From an uncultured Ardenticatenia bacterium (GTDB taxonomy: Bacteria > Chloroflexota > Anaerolineae > 4572-78 > NAK82), in contig CAKZLO010000002.1 of assembly GCA_937127125.1 (NCBI GenBank), positions 1-64,000 of the forward strand: a stretch of 64,000 bases of DNA, read 5' to 3'. Below the pieces are notes generated by a model, which saw only the letters and a program-made list of their open reading frames with translations, did no database searches and was not told the origin of the DNA. Shown here piece after piece: positions 34,082-43,215 of this stretch. How positions within the stretch are numbered: position 1 is the stretch's first letter; each line of letters starts with the position of its first letter. Made by a program: the position numbers and the translations under genes.

Positions 34082-35386
34082 TTGAGCAAGACAAGTTCTG
34101 CTGGAGGTTCTGAGAAAGTAATCCTCGTTGCAGCCTGCATAGCACTGGCGCTCATGTGTATGGGAGCCTTGGTGTGGGTCTTTGTAACGTTCCGAGCACA
34201 AGATCACAGCGCACCGGATGTCATCATCACGCCTCCACCCTCGCTCTCAGACCCGGGAATGTTAGGTTACCCACCCACATGGACGCCAGCACCATCACCA
34301 ACACCACGACCCACCTTCACACGTGTCAACACAGGCGAGATTTATCCCAACTTGGCAGACTTCTGGGACGGGCGAGCAGAGTTCATCGTGGAGGTTGAGG
34401 ATACAGGGTTGCCAATGGGCGAGTCGGACACACTTATGATGCCGAACGGTGAATTCTGGTCCTATCTGCACGCCAGCTATCGCTCTGCTGGCACGTTGGA
34501 CCGATGTGGCAACCCAGTGGAATTTCCAGGCTGCGTGGTCATCTACCGCAGCACAGATGGCGGCTACACATTTGAGCATGAGCGGCCGCCAATTTGTTTG
34601 CTCAACTGCCAGAAATGCCCTTGTGATTCAGGGCATGACCACATCGATCAGCAACAATATCCTCGTGTCTCCCGCGAAGGCAATCTATTCATGATGGCCT
34701 ATGAGTATCGGGCACGGGTTATGTTGCGACGCTCAAGCGATGGATTGACATGGGGTCCACCGGAAGAGCTACCGTTTTCGGGTATCTGGCCGGACACTCT
34801 GCGCCGCTGTAGCGTGCCGGAACGTATCGGAACACACCCCTTCGTGGCACATGAGTACGATTGTCTGCTGGGTGGACCGCCTGGTATCTATATGGAAAAC
34901 GGCTGGTTGTACGTCTTTGTGGCTATGGGGCAGAACCCAGGTGGACTGGGCTGTTACTACGGTGCCGCAGATGGGCCGGCGTCGCGCCTGCGACGTTGCT
35001 TCTATAGCCCTCTGTTCACTGGTGCTGCAGAGTATGGTCCCCTGCTTACGCGTGGTGCAGAAGCAAACCGCTTCTTCGACTTTCGCACCATTAGTGCAGC
35101 GGAGGTGCAACGCGTTGGCCATCGTTACTACATGCTTTATGAAGGAATCCGCGGCCCAGGCCCAGGTGACCCAGGAGACACCCAGTTTGGATTAGGTCTC
35201 GCGCGCAGCGCAACCAATCGCATCGATGGCCCATGGGAGAAATATCCCGGTAATCCGATCCTGCAAGGATTGCCGGGTAACATCGGTTTAGGCCACGCCG
35301 ACCTCTTGGTTGTTGACGGAAGGACAATCCTATACACCTCTCTAGACGGCATACGACGCAGCCGGCTGCAGTTAGTGTGGAAGTGA
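34082..35386 (+). CDS. Anchored beta-propeller protein (sialidase/GH43-like fold)
   Basis: 434 aa. A transmembrane anchor (VILVAACIALALMCMGALVWVFV) is followed by a Pro/Thr-rich linker (PTWTPAPSPTPRPTFTR), so the body is extracellular. The body has Asp-box-like blades (VVIYRSTDGGYTFEHERP, VMLRRSSDGLTWGPPEEL) and a C-terminal segment DGPWEKYPGNPIL with GHADLLVVDGR, as in five-bladed glycosidases. Eight or more cysteines (for example LLNCQKCPCDSG, LRRCSVP, YDCLLGG) suggest disulfides. The function is unknown; carbohydrate binding or hydrolysis is plausible. The start is a TTG (34082) behind GGGGAG; ATG initiation at residue 23 or 25 inside the anchor is less likely. Confidence 0.7.
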   Translation: MSKTSSAGGSEKVILVAACIALALMCMGALVWVFVTFRAQDHSAPDVIITPPPSLSDPGMLGYPPTWTPAPSPTPRPTFTRVNTGEIYPNLADFWDGRAEFIVEVEDTGLPMGESDTLMMPNGEFWSYLHASYRSAGTLDRCGNPVEFPGCVVIYRSTDGGYTFEHERPPICLLNCQKCPCDSGHDHIDQQQYPRVSREGNLFMMAYEYRARVMLRRSSDGLTWGPPEELPFSGIWPDTLRRCSVPERIGTHPFVAHEYDCLLGGPPGIYMENGWLYVFVAMGQNPGGLGCYYGAADGPASRLRRCFYSPLFTGAAEYGPLLTRGAEANRFFDFRTISAAEVQRVGHRYYMLYEGIRGPGPGDPGDTQFGLGLARSATNRIDGPWEKYPGNPILQGLPGNIGLGHADLLVVDGRTILYTSLDGIRRSRLQLVWK

Positions 35387-35595
35387 ATGACCATTGCAGA
35401 TCCTCACGAATTTCGCTTTCTCGTCTCCTCAATCTATGTTATACTATTTAAAGTGGTTTTGTGTGAGTTCGACTAGCCGAACACCTACCGACCGCAGTTA
35501 TGGAGAGAAGCTGAACAACCATTCGCTTCGGCTCCCTCCTTCCTGGAATACGATAGTAAAGGTGAGGACACTCTTTCACAGGGGAGACTGCCAAT
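35387..35595. other. Intergenic region before the M50 protease
   Basis: No gene. It holds a -10-like TATACT at 35440-35445 without a clear -35, an imperfect GTTCG/CGAAC hairpin around 35467-35482, and the Shine-Dalgarno AGGGGAG of the protease gene. Confidence 0.35.
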
Positions 35596-36711
35596 ATGAC
35601 CGCTAATATTAGAATAGCACGCATCTGGGGCATCCCTGTCGGGCTGCATGTGAGTTGGTTTCTTATCTTTGTATTAGTGACATGGTCACTGGCGACAGGT
35701 TACTTTCCTGTCGAGTATCCCGATCTCTCGGTGCCAGCATATTGGTTACTGGGCTCTGTTACCAGCATTCTCTTTTTCGCTTCTGTGGTGGTCCACGAGC
35801 TGGCACATTCCATTGTAGCACTGCGCCACGGCATCCCGGTACGGGAGATATCACTGTTCATATTTGGCGGCGTAGCCCAGATCGGGGAAGAGCCCAAGTC
35901 AGCGCGTGATGAATTCCGCATTGCTATCGCGGGGCCCCTCGCGAGCATCTCACTGGCCATCCTTTTCGGAATTCTGTACCTGCTTGATCGCCCATTGACG
36001 TATTTAGCTGCTCCCAGCCTCTGGTTGATGCGCATCAACCTGATTCTTGCTTTCTTCAATCTGATCCCAGGGTTTCCTTTAGACGGGGGACGGGTGCTAC
36101 GTGCTGCAGTATGGAGTTGGACAAAGAGCTACTATCGTGGTACTCAGGTCGCTTCCTTCGCCGGTCAATTGATCGCGTTTGGTTTTATCGGCATAGGACT
36201 ACTTGTAGTGCTCACTGGCAGCTTCTTTAATGGTATTTGGTTGGTCTTCATCGGTTGGTTCCTGCAAAATGCTGCTGCCAGCAGCTACGCTCAGGCAAAC
36301 CTACAGCATTCACTGCGCGGCGTCAAAGTAGGGCAGCTCATGAGCCGTGAGTGTATCCGTGTCCCGGCAAATATGTCCATCGCACAGCTGGTAGAGGATC
36401 GCGTGCTGGGCGCAGGCCAGCGCTGTTTCTTTGTGGCGGACAATGGCAAACTGCTTGGTATGCTGTCTCTGCGTGATTTCACTCAGGTACCGCGTGAGAA
36501 GTGGGATACCGTCAAGACAGAGGAGGCAATGATCCCCTTTGATCGTCTGCTTCGAGTCGATCCACAAACGGAGCTGATCACCGCACTAAAAATGATGGAC
36601 GACGCGCAAGTGAATCAGATACCTGTCACCGTGGGCGACGAAATACTGGGATTGCTTTCGCGCGAGCAGATTCTGCGCTATGTGCGAACGCGCGCCGAAT
36701 TGGGTATGTAA
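35596..36711 (+). CDS. Site-2 protease-like M50 metalloprotease with CBS pair
   Basis: 371 aa membrane zinc metalloprotease of the S2P/SpoIVFB group. VVVHELAHSIVALRHGIPV gives the HExxH zinc motif in a membrane helix, and NLIPGFPLDGGRVLRAAVW the third-ligand motif. Residues ~240-370 form two CBS domains (VGQLMSRECIRVPANMSIAQ, and EEAMIPFDRLLRVDPQTEL). Such enzymes carry out regulated intramembrane cleavage, with CBS ligand binding as a control. The substrate is unknown. It is followed by PsiE, the nitroreductase and the P-type ATPase on the same strand. Confidence 0.9.
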   Translation: MTANIRIARIWGIPVGLHVSWFLIFVLVTWSLATGYFPVEYPDLSVPAYWLLGSVTSILFFASVVVHELAHSIVALRHGIPVREISLFIFGGVAQIGEEPKSARDEFRIAIAGPLASISLAILFGILYLLDRPLTYLAAPSLWLMRINLILAFFNLIPGFPLDGGRVLRAAVWSWTKSYYRGTQVASFAGQLIAFGFIGIGLLVVLTGSFFNGIWLVFIGWFLQNAAASSYAQANLQHSLRGVKVGQLMSRECIRVPANMSIAQLVEDRVLGAGQRCFFVADNGKLLGMLSLRDFTQVPREKWDTVKTEEAMIPFDRLLRVDPQTELITALKMMDDAQVNQIPVTVGDEILGLLSREQILRYVRTRAELGM

Positions 36712-36733
36712 TTAATCACTAAGGAACGATTCG

Positions 36734-37192
36734 ATGTTCTCGTATCTGAGAAAGATCGAGCGTGTTCTCATAGTTGCCATCATTTTGATGATGACCATTG
36801 TGTTGATCCTGTCTACGCTCGATCTAGCATGGCTGATCATCAGGGATGTCATCACGCCACCCATTATCTTGCTGGATGTCAGCGAGCTACTGGAAATATT
36901 CGGGTTTTTCTTGTTAATTATCATCGGTATCGAGCTCCTAGAGACTATCAAGGCCTATCTCGAGGAGCACGTAATCCATGCCGAGGTGGTGCTCGAGGTA
37001 GCTATCATCGCCATCGTGCGCAAGGTGATCATCTTAGACGTCAAAGAGCTCCCCAGCTTGACCCTGATCGGCATTGCTATCATCGTCGCTGCACTGGCTG
37101 GCGCCTACCACCTGCTCAGGCGGTCGCTAGATCATGCGCGCGCCCATAAAGGTATGGAGGACCAGCGTAGCCAGAAAGGGCAACAGGTGTGA
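36734..37192 (+). CDS. PsiE-family membrane protein
   Basis: 152 aa with four predicted membrane helices ([75 protein letters not shown]). It matches the phosphate-starvation-inducible PsiE family in size and in the conserved [24 protein letters not shown] segment. The role of the family is not established. The gene ends overlapping the nitroreductase GTG start by four bases. Confidence 0.85.
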   Translation: MFSYLRKIERVLIVAIILMMTIVLILSTLDLAWLIIRDVITPPIILLDVSELLEIFGFFLLIIIGIELLETIKAYLEEHVIHAEVVLEVAIIAIVRKVIILDVKELPSLTLIGIAIIVAALAGAYHLLRRSLDHARAHKGMEDQRSQKGQQV

Positions 37193-37857
37193 GTGTCACT
37201 GCATTTAAACCGCTCGATGAGTTTATCGAGTATCCTCCTGATGAAATGCGACAGCGTGCTGCTGCATTCTACGCCGAAATGAGGCGGAGGCGCAGTGTGC
37301 GCAGCTTTTCCGATCGGTGCTTTCCGCGTGAAATTATTGAGGATTGCCTGCGCGCAGCCGGGACAGCCCCTAGTGGTGCTAACTTACAGCCATGGCATTT
37401 TGTGGTTATCTCCGACCCGGAAGTTAAGCGTCGCATTCGCGAAGCTGCAGAAGCAGCGGAGCGCGAATTTTATGGCCGACGAGCGCCGCCGGAGTGGCGT
37501 GAGGTTCTGGAGCCACTCGGCACAGATGAACACAAGCCCTTCCTGGAAGTTGCACCTTATCTAATCGCTGTGTTCGTGAAAAGCTACGAACGGAGACCAG
37601 ATGGTCAGATCGTAAAATACTACTATGCGCTCGAGTCCGTCGCCATTGCAACAGGTATTCTTATTACAGCTTTGCATCACGCTGGGCTGGCCACACTGAC
37701 TCACACGCCAGGCCCAATGGGGTTTCTCAATCAAATCCTAGGACGCCCCGTCAACGAACGACCACTATTACTCCTAGTGGTCGGATATCCAGCCGAAGGT
37801 ACTACTGTGCCCGTGCTGAAGCGTAAAACGTTGGATGAGATTGCCACTTTTCTCTGA
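37189..37857 (+). CDS. Nitroreductase-family FMN oxidoreductase
   Basis: 222 aa. [27 protein letters not shown] and [16 protein letters not shown] are the FMN-binding start of the nitroreductase family. The C-terminal [17 protein letters not shown] is also typical; [18 protein letters not shown] resembles the iodotyrosine-deiodinase/BluB side of the family. The enzyme reduces a quinone, nitro or halogenated substrate using NAD(P)H; it cannot be specified further. The GTG start (37189) overlaps the end of the PsiE gene by four bases, indicating translational coupling. Confidence 0.87.
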   Translation: MSVTAFKPLDEFIEYPPDEMRQRAAAFYAEMRRRRSVRSFSDRCFPREIIEDCLRAAGTAPSGANLQPWHFVVISDPEVKRRIREAAEAAEREFYGRRAPPEWREVLEPLGTDEHKPFLEVAPYLIAVFVKSYERRPDGQIVKYYYALESVAIATGILITALHHAGLATLTHTPGPMGFLNQILGRPVNERPLLLLVVGYPAEGTTVPVLKRKTLDEIATFL

Positions 37858-38016
37858 TCCTTGCTTGAGTCACTTTTCCACTCAGTGGGCACAAGGAGAC
37901 GCTCAACCTTGTGAACGGCATAGTCGTACCAGTCTTCCTTTGCGTCTAATCGATCTCTACATACATACGATAAACACACAGATTAACATAGTCTTTTGTC
38001 ACAGGTACGTCGCACA

Positions 38017-40764
38017 ATGGAAGCAATCCTAAGCAAACACTGGCATCACCTCCCTATAGAAGAAGTTGTAGAGCTGTTGGAGGCCGATCCGAAGAACGGA
38101 TTGGATATGTTCGAGGTCCAACATCGCTTGAAGCGTTTCGGGGCGAATGTGCTGACGACCCGACACGGTAAGACCCCCCTACAACGTTTTCTGGATCAGT
38201 TTAACAATCCCCTTATTATTGTCCTACTGATCTCTGGTGCCGTGACCATCGTGGTCAAAGATTTACTGGACGCCAGTGTCATCTTTGGCGTGGTATTTTT
38301 GAACGCGATTGTGGGGTTCATCCAAGAGTCGCGTGCGGAGCAAGCAATCCGTGCACTGTCGACGGCTATGACCACTGAAGCCACTGTGGTGCGCGGTGGG
38401 AAGTCTCAACGCATTCCGGCAGCCGAGGTCGTACCAGGTGACATTGTGCTGATCAAGGCAGGTGACAAGGTACCTGCTGACCTGCGGTTGATACAAACGC
38501 GAGACTTGCAAGTGGATGAGGCAGCGTTGACCGGCGAATCGCTACCTGTCCAGAAAAAGGCGGATGAACTCCTTCCGCCCGACACAGTGCTGGCCGAGCG
38601 TCGCAATATGGCGTATGCTTCCACACTTGTGACCTATGGGCAGGCCACTGGAATCGTCATTGCCACTGGAGATAACACCGAGGTAGGGCGCATCTCAGAG
38701 CTAATCGCATCAGCACAGCAGATTGAAACACCTCTAACACGCAAACTAGCCCGCTTTAGCAAAATAGTGCTGTACGCCATCCTGGCGCTAGCAGCAGTGA
38801 CATCACTCATTGGTATCTTGCGTGGTCAGCCATTTGTGGATGTCTTCATTGCTGGCGTTGCTCTGGCCGTAGCAATGATTCCAGAGGGACTGCCGGTGGC
38901 TGTGACCGTCACCCTGGCAGTAGGTGTATCTCGTATGGCACGACGCAAGGCCATCTTGCGCAATCTCCCTGCGGTCGAGACTCTGGGCAGTGTCACCGTG
39001 ATCTGTTCCGACAAGACTGGTACCCTGACCCAGAACCAGATGACAGTCCAGACTGTCTCGGCGAATGGAACGATCATCCAGGTGACCGGAGGGGGTTATG
39101 TTCCTACCGGTCAGTTCGTGCAGGATGGACAGGCAATCGATGTGAGCGCTCTGCCAGGCATTTTGGAGGTTCTTACTGCTGGCGTCCTATGCAACGATAG
39201 CGCTCTCGTCGAACATGAGAATCGTTACCAAGCTCAGGGGGATCCCACTGAAGTGGCGCTCATTGTCTCGGCGCTCAAAGCAGGAGTGCGGCGCGAGGAT
39301 GCGGAGCGCAAGCTGCCACGCGTAGACACGATCCCGTTCGATTCGCAACACCAATATATGGCCACTTTGCACGATGCAGGGGCAGAGCGACCGCGTATCG
39401 TGTACTTGAAGGGTGCTGCGGAAGTGTTGCTGGAACGGTGCGTCGCGGCCCAAGATGCCATAGGGAGAAAGATTGAGCTGAATGTTGACGACATCTATAC
39501 ACAGGTCGCTCAGCTAGCCGCCACCGGCCTGCGTGTGCTTGCTTTCGCCAAGGCAGAACTGCCACCCGGCACTTCCAGAATTGATCACGCTGATGTGTCT
39601 GGCAATCTGATATTTCTCGGACTCCAAGGCATGATTGATCCCCCGCGGCAGGAAGCGATTGAGGCAGTGAAGTCATGCCAGGAAGCTGGGATTCGGGTCA
39701 AGATGATCACAGGGGATCACAGCATCACCGCCGCAGCAATAGCGCAACAGATCGGACTACTCGACCCCCAAGAGTTACACCCAGGTATCCCCGGTGTGGT
39801 TTCGGGAAAGATGCTGGCCGAGTACAGCGACGAGGATCTGATCGAAGTGGCCCACGACGCGGCAGTGTTTGCCCGGGTTTCGCCCGAACAGAAGTTGCGG
39901 TTAGTCGAGGCACTCCAAGCGCGTGGCGAAATCGTAGCTATGACAGGCGATGGAGTCAACGACGGTCCTGCCCTCAAACAGGCAGACATTGGCATCGCAA
40001 TGGGGATGAGCGGCACAGACGTGGCAAAAGAAGCTTCCGACATGATTATCACGGATGACAACTTCGCCACGATAGAGGCCGCGGTCGAGGAAGGTCGTGG
40101 CGTTTATGACAACTTGACCAAGATTATCGGCTGGCTTCTACCGACGAACTTGGGTGAGGGGTTAATCATCATAGTGGCCATCCTTATTGGCATCGCATTG
40201 CCTATATTACCCGTTCAAATTCTTTGGATCAACATGACCACCAGCGTTGTGTTGGGCTCTGTCTTGGCCGTAGAAGTGAAAGAGAGAGGCATCATGAAGC
40301 GTCCGCCACGTGACCCGCAAGCTCCCATCCTCACACCAGAGATAATATGGCGCGTGATTTTGGTAGGTGTGCTGATTCTCGTGGGTAGCTTCGTACTCTA
40401 TGAGATGAAACTACAGTTGGGTGCCTCAGTAGAACAAGCTCGCACGGTGGCCGTGAATGTCGTGGTATTCGTAGAAACGTTCTATTTGCTCGCTTGTCGC
40501 TCGTTCCGCGAAACAATGTTTCAGATTGGGGTGTCCTCCAATCGCTGGGTGATCCTCGGTGTGATTATTATGGTCCTGCTGCAACTGCTGTTCACCTATG
40601 CACCGTTTATGAACGTGGCACTTCGGAGCGCTCCTATCGACGGGACAGCCTGGGCACTTGTTCTGGGCTTCAGCCTGATGGTCTATGGTATCGTCGAATG
40701 CGAGAAGTGGCTGCGCCGACGGGTTGAGGAGAGAAAGCGATCCAATGCGGGGTTGAGAACATAG
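38017..40764 (+). CDS. Cation-translocating P2-type ATPase
   Basis: About 915 aa, SERCA-like P-type ATPase. Cation-ATPase N-terminal domain: HWHHLPIEEVVELLEADPKNG. Actuator: AALTGESLPVQKK. Helix 4: AMIPEGLPVAVTV. The phosphorylation site is ICSDKTGTLTQNQMT (D about 331), and the hinge is MTGDGVNDGPALKQADIGIAMG. The helix 6 region reads ILWINMTTSVVLGSVLAVE instead of the calcium-type NLVTDGLPA, so a key cation-binding aspartate is missing and calcium specificity is doubtful. The ATG at 38017 fits the family start; a TTG at 37996 would add seven residues. A CNNM/CorC gene follows 22 bases later. Confidence 0.9.
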   Translation: MEAILSKHWHHLPIEEVVELLEADPKNGLDMFEVQHRLKRFGANVLTTRHGKTPLQRFLDQFNNPLIIVLLISGAVTIVVKDLLDASVIFGVVFLNAIVGFIQESRAEQAIRALSTAMTTEATVVRGGKSQRIPAAEVVPGDIVLIKAGDKVPADLRLIQTRDLQVDEAALTGESLPVQKKADELLPPDTVLAERRNMAYASTLVTYGQATGIVIATGDNTEVGRISELIASAQQIETPLTRKLARFSKIVLYAILALAAVTSLIGILRGQPFVDVFIAGVALAVAMIPEGLPVAVTVTLAVGVSRMARRKAILRNLPAVETLGSVTVICSDKTGTLTQNQMTVQTVSANGTIIQVTGGGYVPTGQFVQDGQAIDVSALPGILEVLTAGVLCNDSALVEHENRYQAQGDPTEVALIVSALKAGVRREDAERKLPRVDTIPFDSQHQYMATLHDAGAERPRIVYLKGAAEVLLERCVAAQDAIGRKIELNVDDIYTQVAQLAATGLRVLAFAKAELPPGTSRIDHADVSGNLIFLGLQGMIDPPRQEAIEAVKSCQEAGIRVKMITGDHSITAAAIAQQIGLLDPQELHPGIPGVVSGKMLAEYSDEDLIEVAHDAAVFARVSPEQKLRLVEALQARGEIVAMTGDGVNDGPALKQADIGIAMGMSGTDVAKEASDMIITDDNFATIEAAVEEGRGVYDNLTKIIGWLLPTNLGEGLIIIVAILIGIALPILPVQILWINMTTSVVLGSVLAVEVKERGIMKRPPRDPQAPILTPEIIWRVILVGVLILVGSFVLYEMKLQLGASVEQARTVAVNVVVFVETFYLLACRSFRETMFQIGVSSNRWVILGVIIMVLLQLLFTYAPFMNVALRSAPIDGTAWALVLGFSLMVYGIVECEKWLRRRVEERKRSNAGLRT

Positions 40765-40786
40765 TAAGACTTCGGAGGTCTGTGTG

Positions 40787-42124
40787 ATGACCTCGCTAAG
40801 CTTAGAGATCCTAATCATTTTGTTGTTACTAATGGCAAATGCCTTCTTTGCCATGTCAGAAATGGCGCTGGTCTCAGCACGCAAATCGCGCTTGCAACAA
40901 TGGGTCAATGAGGGAGACGCCAGAGCACAACAGGCCTTGGAACTGGCACGCACACCAAACCGTTTCCTCTCAACTGTGCAGATTGGTATCACTCTGGTAG
41001 GTGTGCTTGCAGGTGCCTTCGGTGGTGCCACAATTGCCGAGCGTATTGCACTGCAGCTGGAGCATATTCCCTGGCTCGCGTCCTACAGCCGTGCACTGAG
41101 CGTAGGGATCACCGTGGTGTGCATCACTTATCTAACCTTGGTACTGGGAGAATTGGTACCCAAACGTCTGGCGCTGCACGCGCCAGAACGTATTGCGTGT
41201 GCCATCGCTGCTCTTATGCACAGCCTCTCGGTCGCCACCTCGCCAATAGTGCACCTGCTGAGCATCTCAACCGACGCTGTCTTGCGGTTGTTTGGGGCAC
41301 GCAGTCTTATGGAAGCCCCTATTACCCCAGAAGAAATTGGCCTGTTATTAGAACAGGCAACTCAGGCAGGGGTTTTCGAGGAAGTCGAACAAGATATGGT
41401 AGAAGGGGTGTTGCGCCTTAACAATCGCCGTGTCAGTGTGTTAGCCATACCGCGCACTGAAATCATGTGGCTTGCCCACGACGCCACCGCTGAGGAGATT
41501 CGGGCACACATTGCAGCCTCTCCTTACGACCACTATCCAGTATGCGAGGGCTCCCTCGACAATGTCATCGGAGTCGTACGATCACGTGACCTCTTGTCAC
41601 GCTGTTTGGCGGGCGAATCTCTTGATCTACGTGCTCTGGCACACCCACCGCTCTTCATTCCGGAGACGATGCTCGCTTCAAAGGCATTGGAGCTGCTGCG
41701 TAAATCACCAGTCCATATGGCCTTCGTGATGGACGAGTATGGTGGCCTGCAAGGATTGGTTACGATTCACAACGTGGTAGAAGAGATCGTCGGCGACATC
41801 GTTATGACGCGCCCTCAGGCAGTGCGACGCAAGGATGGTTCATGGCTGGTAGATGGTATGCTACCTATCCAGGACTTTAAGGAGATTTTCAATCTCAAGC
41901 GACTGCCCGGCGAAGAACGGCATACATACCAGACAGTGGGTGGATTAGTCATGAGCTACTTGGGGCGTATACCCGCGCCAACGGACCAGTTCTCTTGGGG
42001 CGGGTTGCGCTTCGAAGTAATGGATATGGACGGAAGGCGCGTGGACAAGATCTTGGTCACCCCAATCAAATCAGCCGGGCACAATGCGGTGTCGAGCTCC
42101 CCAAGAACATCGGATCCAGTCTGA
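40787..42124 (+). CDS. CNNM/HlyC-CorC family protein
   Basis: 445 aa. An N-terminal DUF21 membrane domain with four helices (LEILIILLLLMANAFFAMSEM, ALVSARKSRLQQWV, TLVLGELVPKRLAL) is followed by a CBS pair (VLAIPRTEIMWLAHDATAEEIR, YPVCEGSLDNVIGVVRSRDLL). The C-terminus is a CorC/HlyC domain (KDGSWLVDGMLPIQDFKEIF, GGLRFEVMDMDGRRVDKILV). Family members are linked to Mg2+/Co2+ export or membrane cation homeostasis. The ATG at 40787 follows GGAGGTCTGTG. It lies 22 bases after the P-type ATPase, suggesting a joint cation function, and converges on the BMC operon. Confidence 0.9.
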   Translation: MTSLSLEILIILLLLMANAFFAMSEMALVSARKSRLQQWVNEGDARAQQALELARTPNRFLSTVQIGITLVGVLAGAFGGATIAERIALQLEHIPWLASYSRALSVGITVVCITYLTLVLGELVPKRLALHAPERIACAIAALMHSLSVATSPIVHLLSISTDAVLRLFGARSLMEAPITPEEIGLLLEQATQAGVFEEVEQDMVEGVLRLNNRRVSVLAIPRTEIMWLAHDATAEEIRAHIAASPYDHYPVCEGSLDNVIGVVRSRDLLSRCLAGESLDLRALAHPPLFIPETMLASKALELLRKSPVHMAFVMDEYGGLQGLVTIHNVVEEIVGDIVMTRPQAVRRKDGSWLVDGMLPIQDFKEIFNLKRLPGEERHTYQTVGGLVMSYLGRIPAPTDQFSWGGLRFEVMDMDGRRVDKILVTPIKSAGHNAVSSSPRTSDPV

Positions 42125-42244
42125 GAGAGACAGAGCCCAACGCAAGGACCCATTTCCCCTCGAGGCTCTGCGCCGCCTGTGCCCCGGCTGCACGGCTCCA
42201 AGCCCTAACTGTAAAGTGAACAATCGAACAGGGAGATGCCTACC

Positions 42245-43129
42245 TCACTGCTGCTGTGCGGCAGCTGCCTCCTTAGAGCGCTTACGATATGCCTGAATCC
42301 AGCGCATTCCGTAGTCATCACGCCCCATGCAGAGATCTGCGGCTAGAATAGCAATAGCAACCTCTGGTACCAGAGGATTTGTGATTGGGCATGTCAGGCC
42401 TGCATGGATCGCCATAGCAATGAATGTAGAATTGATGTAACGTCGATCAGGCATCCCAAAAGAAATGTTGCTGGCACCCATGCTAATGTTGATGCCAAAC
42501 TCTTGAACCACCAGCTCGGTAGTCTGCAACGCGATCCAGCCCGCCTTGCTATCTGCGCCCATGGTCAGTGCCAAGGGATCGATAATGACATCAGCCACAT
42601 CAATCCCCAACTTGGTTGCTCGCTCGATGATCTTCGCTGCTACAGCCAACCTTTTCTCTGGCGTCTCCGGTATACCATTGTCATCCATGCAGAGACCGAT
42701 CACTGCCGCGTTATATTCTTTGACCAGAGGCAGTACAGCATTGAGCGAGCGTTCCTCCCCGTTAACCGAGTTTATCAGGGCTTTGCCGTTGTAAGACTTC
42801 AAAGCGGCTTCCAACGCGGCCGGGTTCGCTGTGTCAATGCAGAGTGGTACATCGGTCACCTCCATCACGGTGCGCATGACTTGCTGCAGCAAAGCAGGCT
42901 CATCGGCGCCCGGCACCCCTGCATTGACGTCCAGAATAGCAGCACCTGCCGCCACCTGATCAATGGCGTCCTTGCGCACAATATCAAAATTGCCCTCTTT
43001 CAGAGCTTGTAGCACCACTTTGCGACCAGTGGGGTTGATGCGCTCACCAATGATGACGGTAGGACCGTCACGGCTGATCTCCACCGTACGCGTAGCGGAC
43101 GAAACAACAGTTTTCAAGTTGGGAGCCAT
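42245..43129 (-). CDS. Methyl-THF:corrinoid methyltransferase homologue (BMC operon)
   Basis: 294 aa DHPS-like pterin-binding TIM barrel: VIIGERINPTGRKVVLQALKEG, GAAILDVNAGVPGADE, LCIDTANPAALEAAL, ALINSVNGEERSLN, VIIDPLALTMGAD, ISMGASNISFGMPDR. This is the family of AcsE and MtgA, and it is a second copy besides acsE at 20.7-21.6 kb; the two differ enough to be separate lineages. It would pass methyl groups between THF and a corrinoid protein, but no corrinoid-protein gene lies in this operon. It is the last gene of the BMC operon, 86 bases after the nucleotidyltransferase-like gene. Confidence 0.85.
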   Translation of the reverse strand: MAPNLKTVVSSATRTVEISRDGPTVIIGERINPTGRKVVLQALKEGNFDIVRKDAIDQVAAGAAILDVNAGVPGADEPALLQQVMRTVMEVTDVPLCIDTANPAALEAALKSYNGKALINSVNGEERSLNAVLPLVKEYNAAVIGLCMDDNGIPETPEKRLAVAAKIIERATKLGIDVADVIIDPLALTMGADSKAGWIALQTTELVVQEFGINISMGASNISFGMPDRRYINSTFIAMAIHAGLTCPITNPLVPEVAIAILAADLCMGRDDYGMRWIQAYRKRSKEAAAAQQQ

Positions 43130-43215
43130 GATTAAGTTCCACCTTTCCAGCGAGTGTTATCTGAGATGTCAGCAGCAACAAAAAGTGCGAGAGCAAACTC
43201 TGATATGCCAGCACA

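Noticed and set aside
37890-37913. Inverted repeat CACAAGG/CCTTGTG between the nitroreductase and the P-type ATPase
   Set aside because: Only 7 bp with a 10-base loop and no T-run or promoter link; not enough for a terminator or operator call.
42084-42296. Cysteine-rich 70-codon plus-strand frame between convergent genes
   Set aside because: It overlaps the 3' ends of two clear genes, has no ribosome-binding site, and its Cys run is the reverse of the poly-Ala/Gln tail of the methyltransferase.
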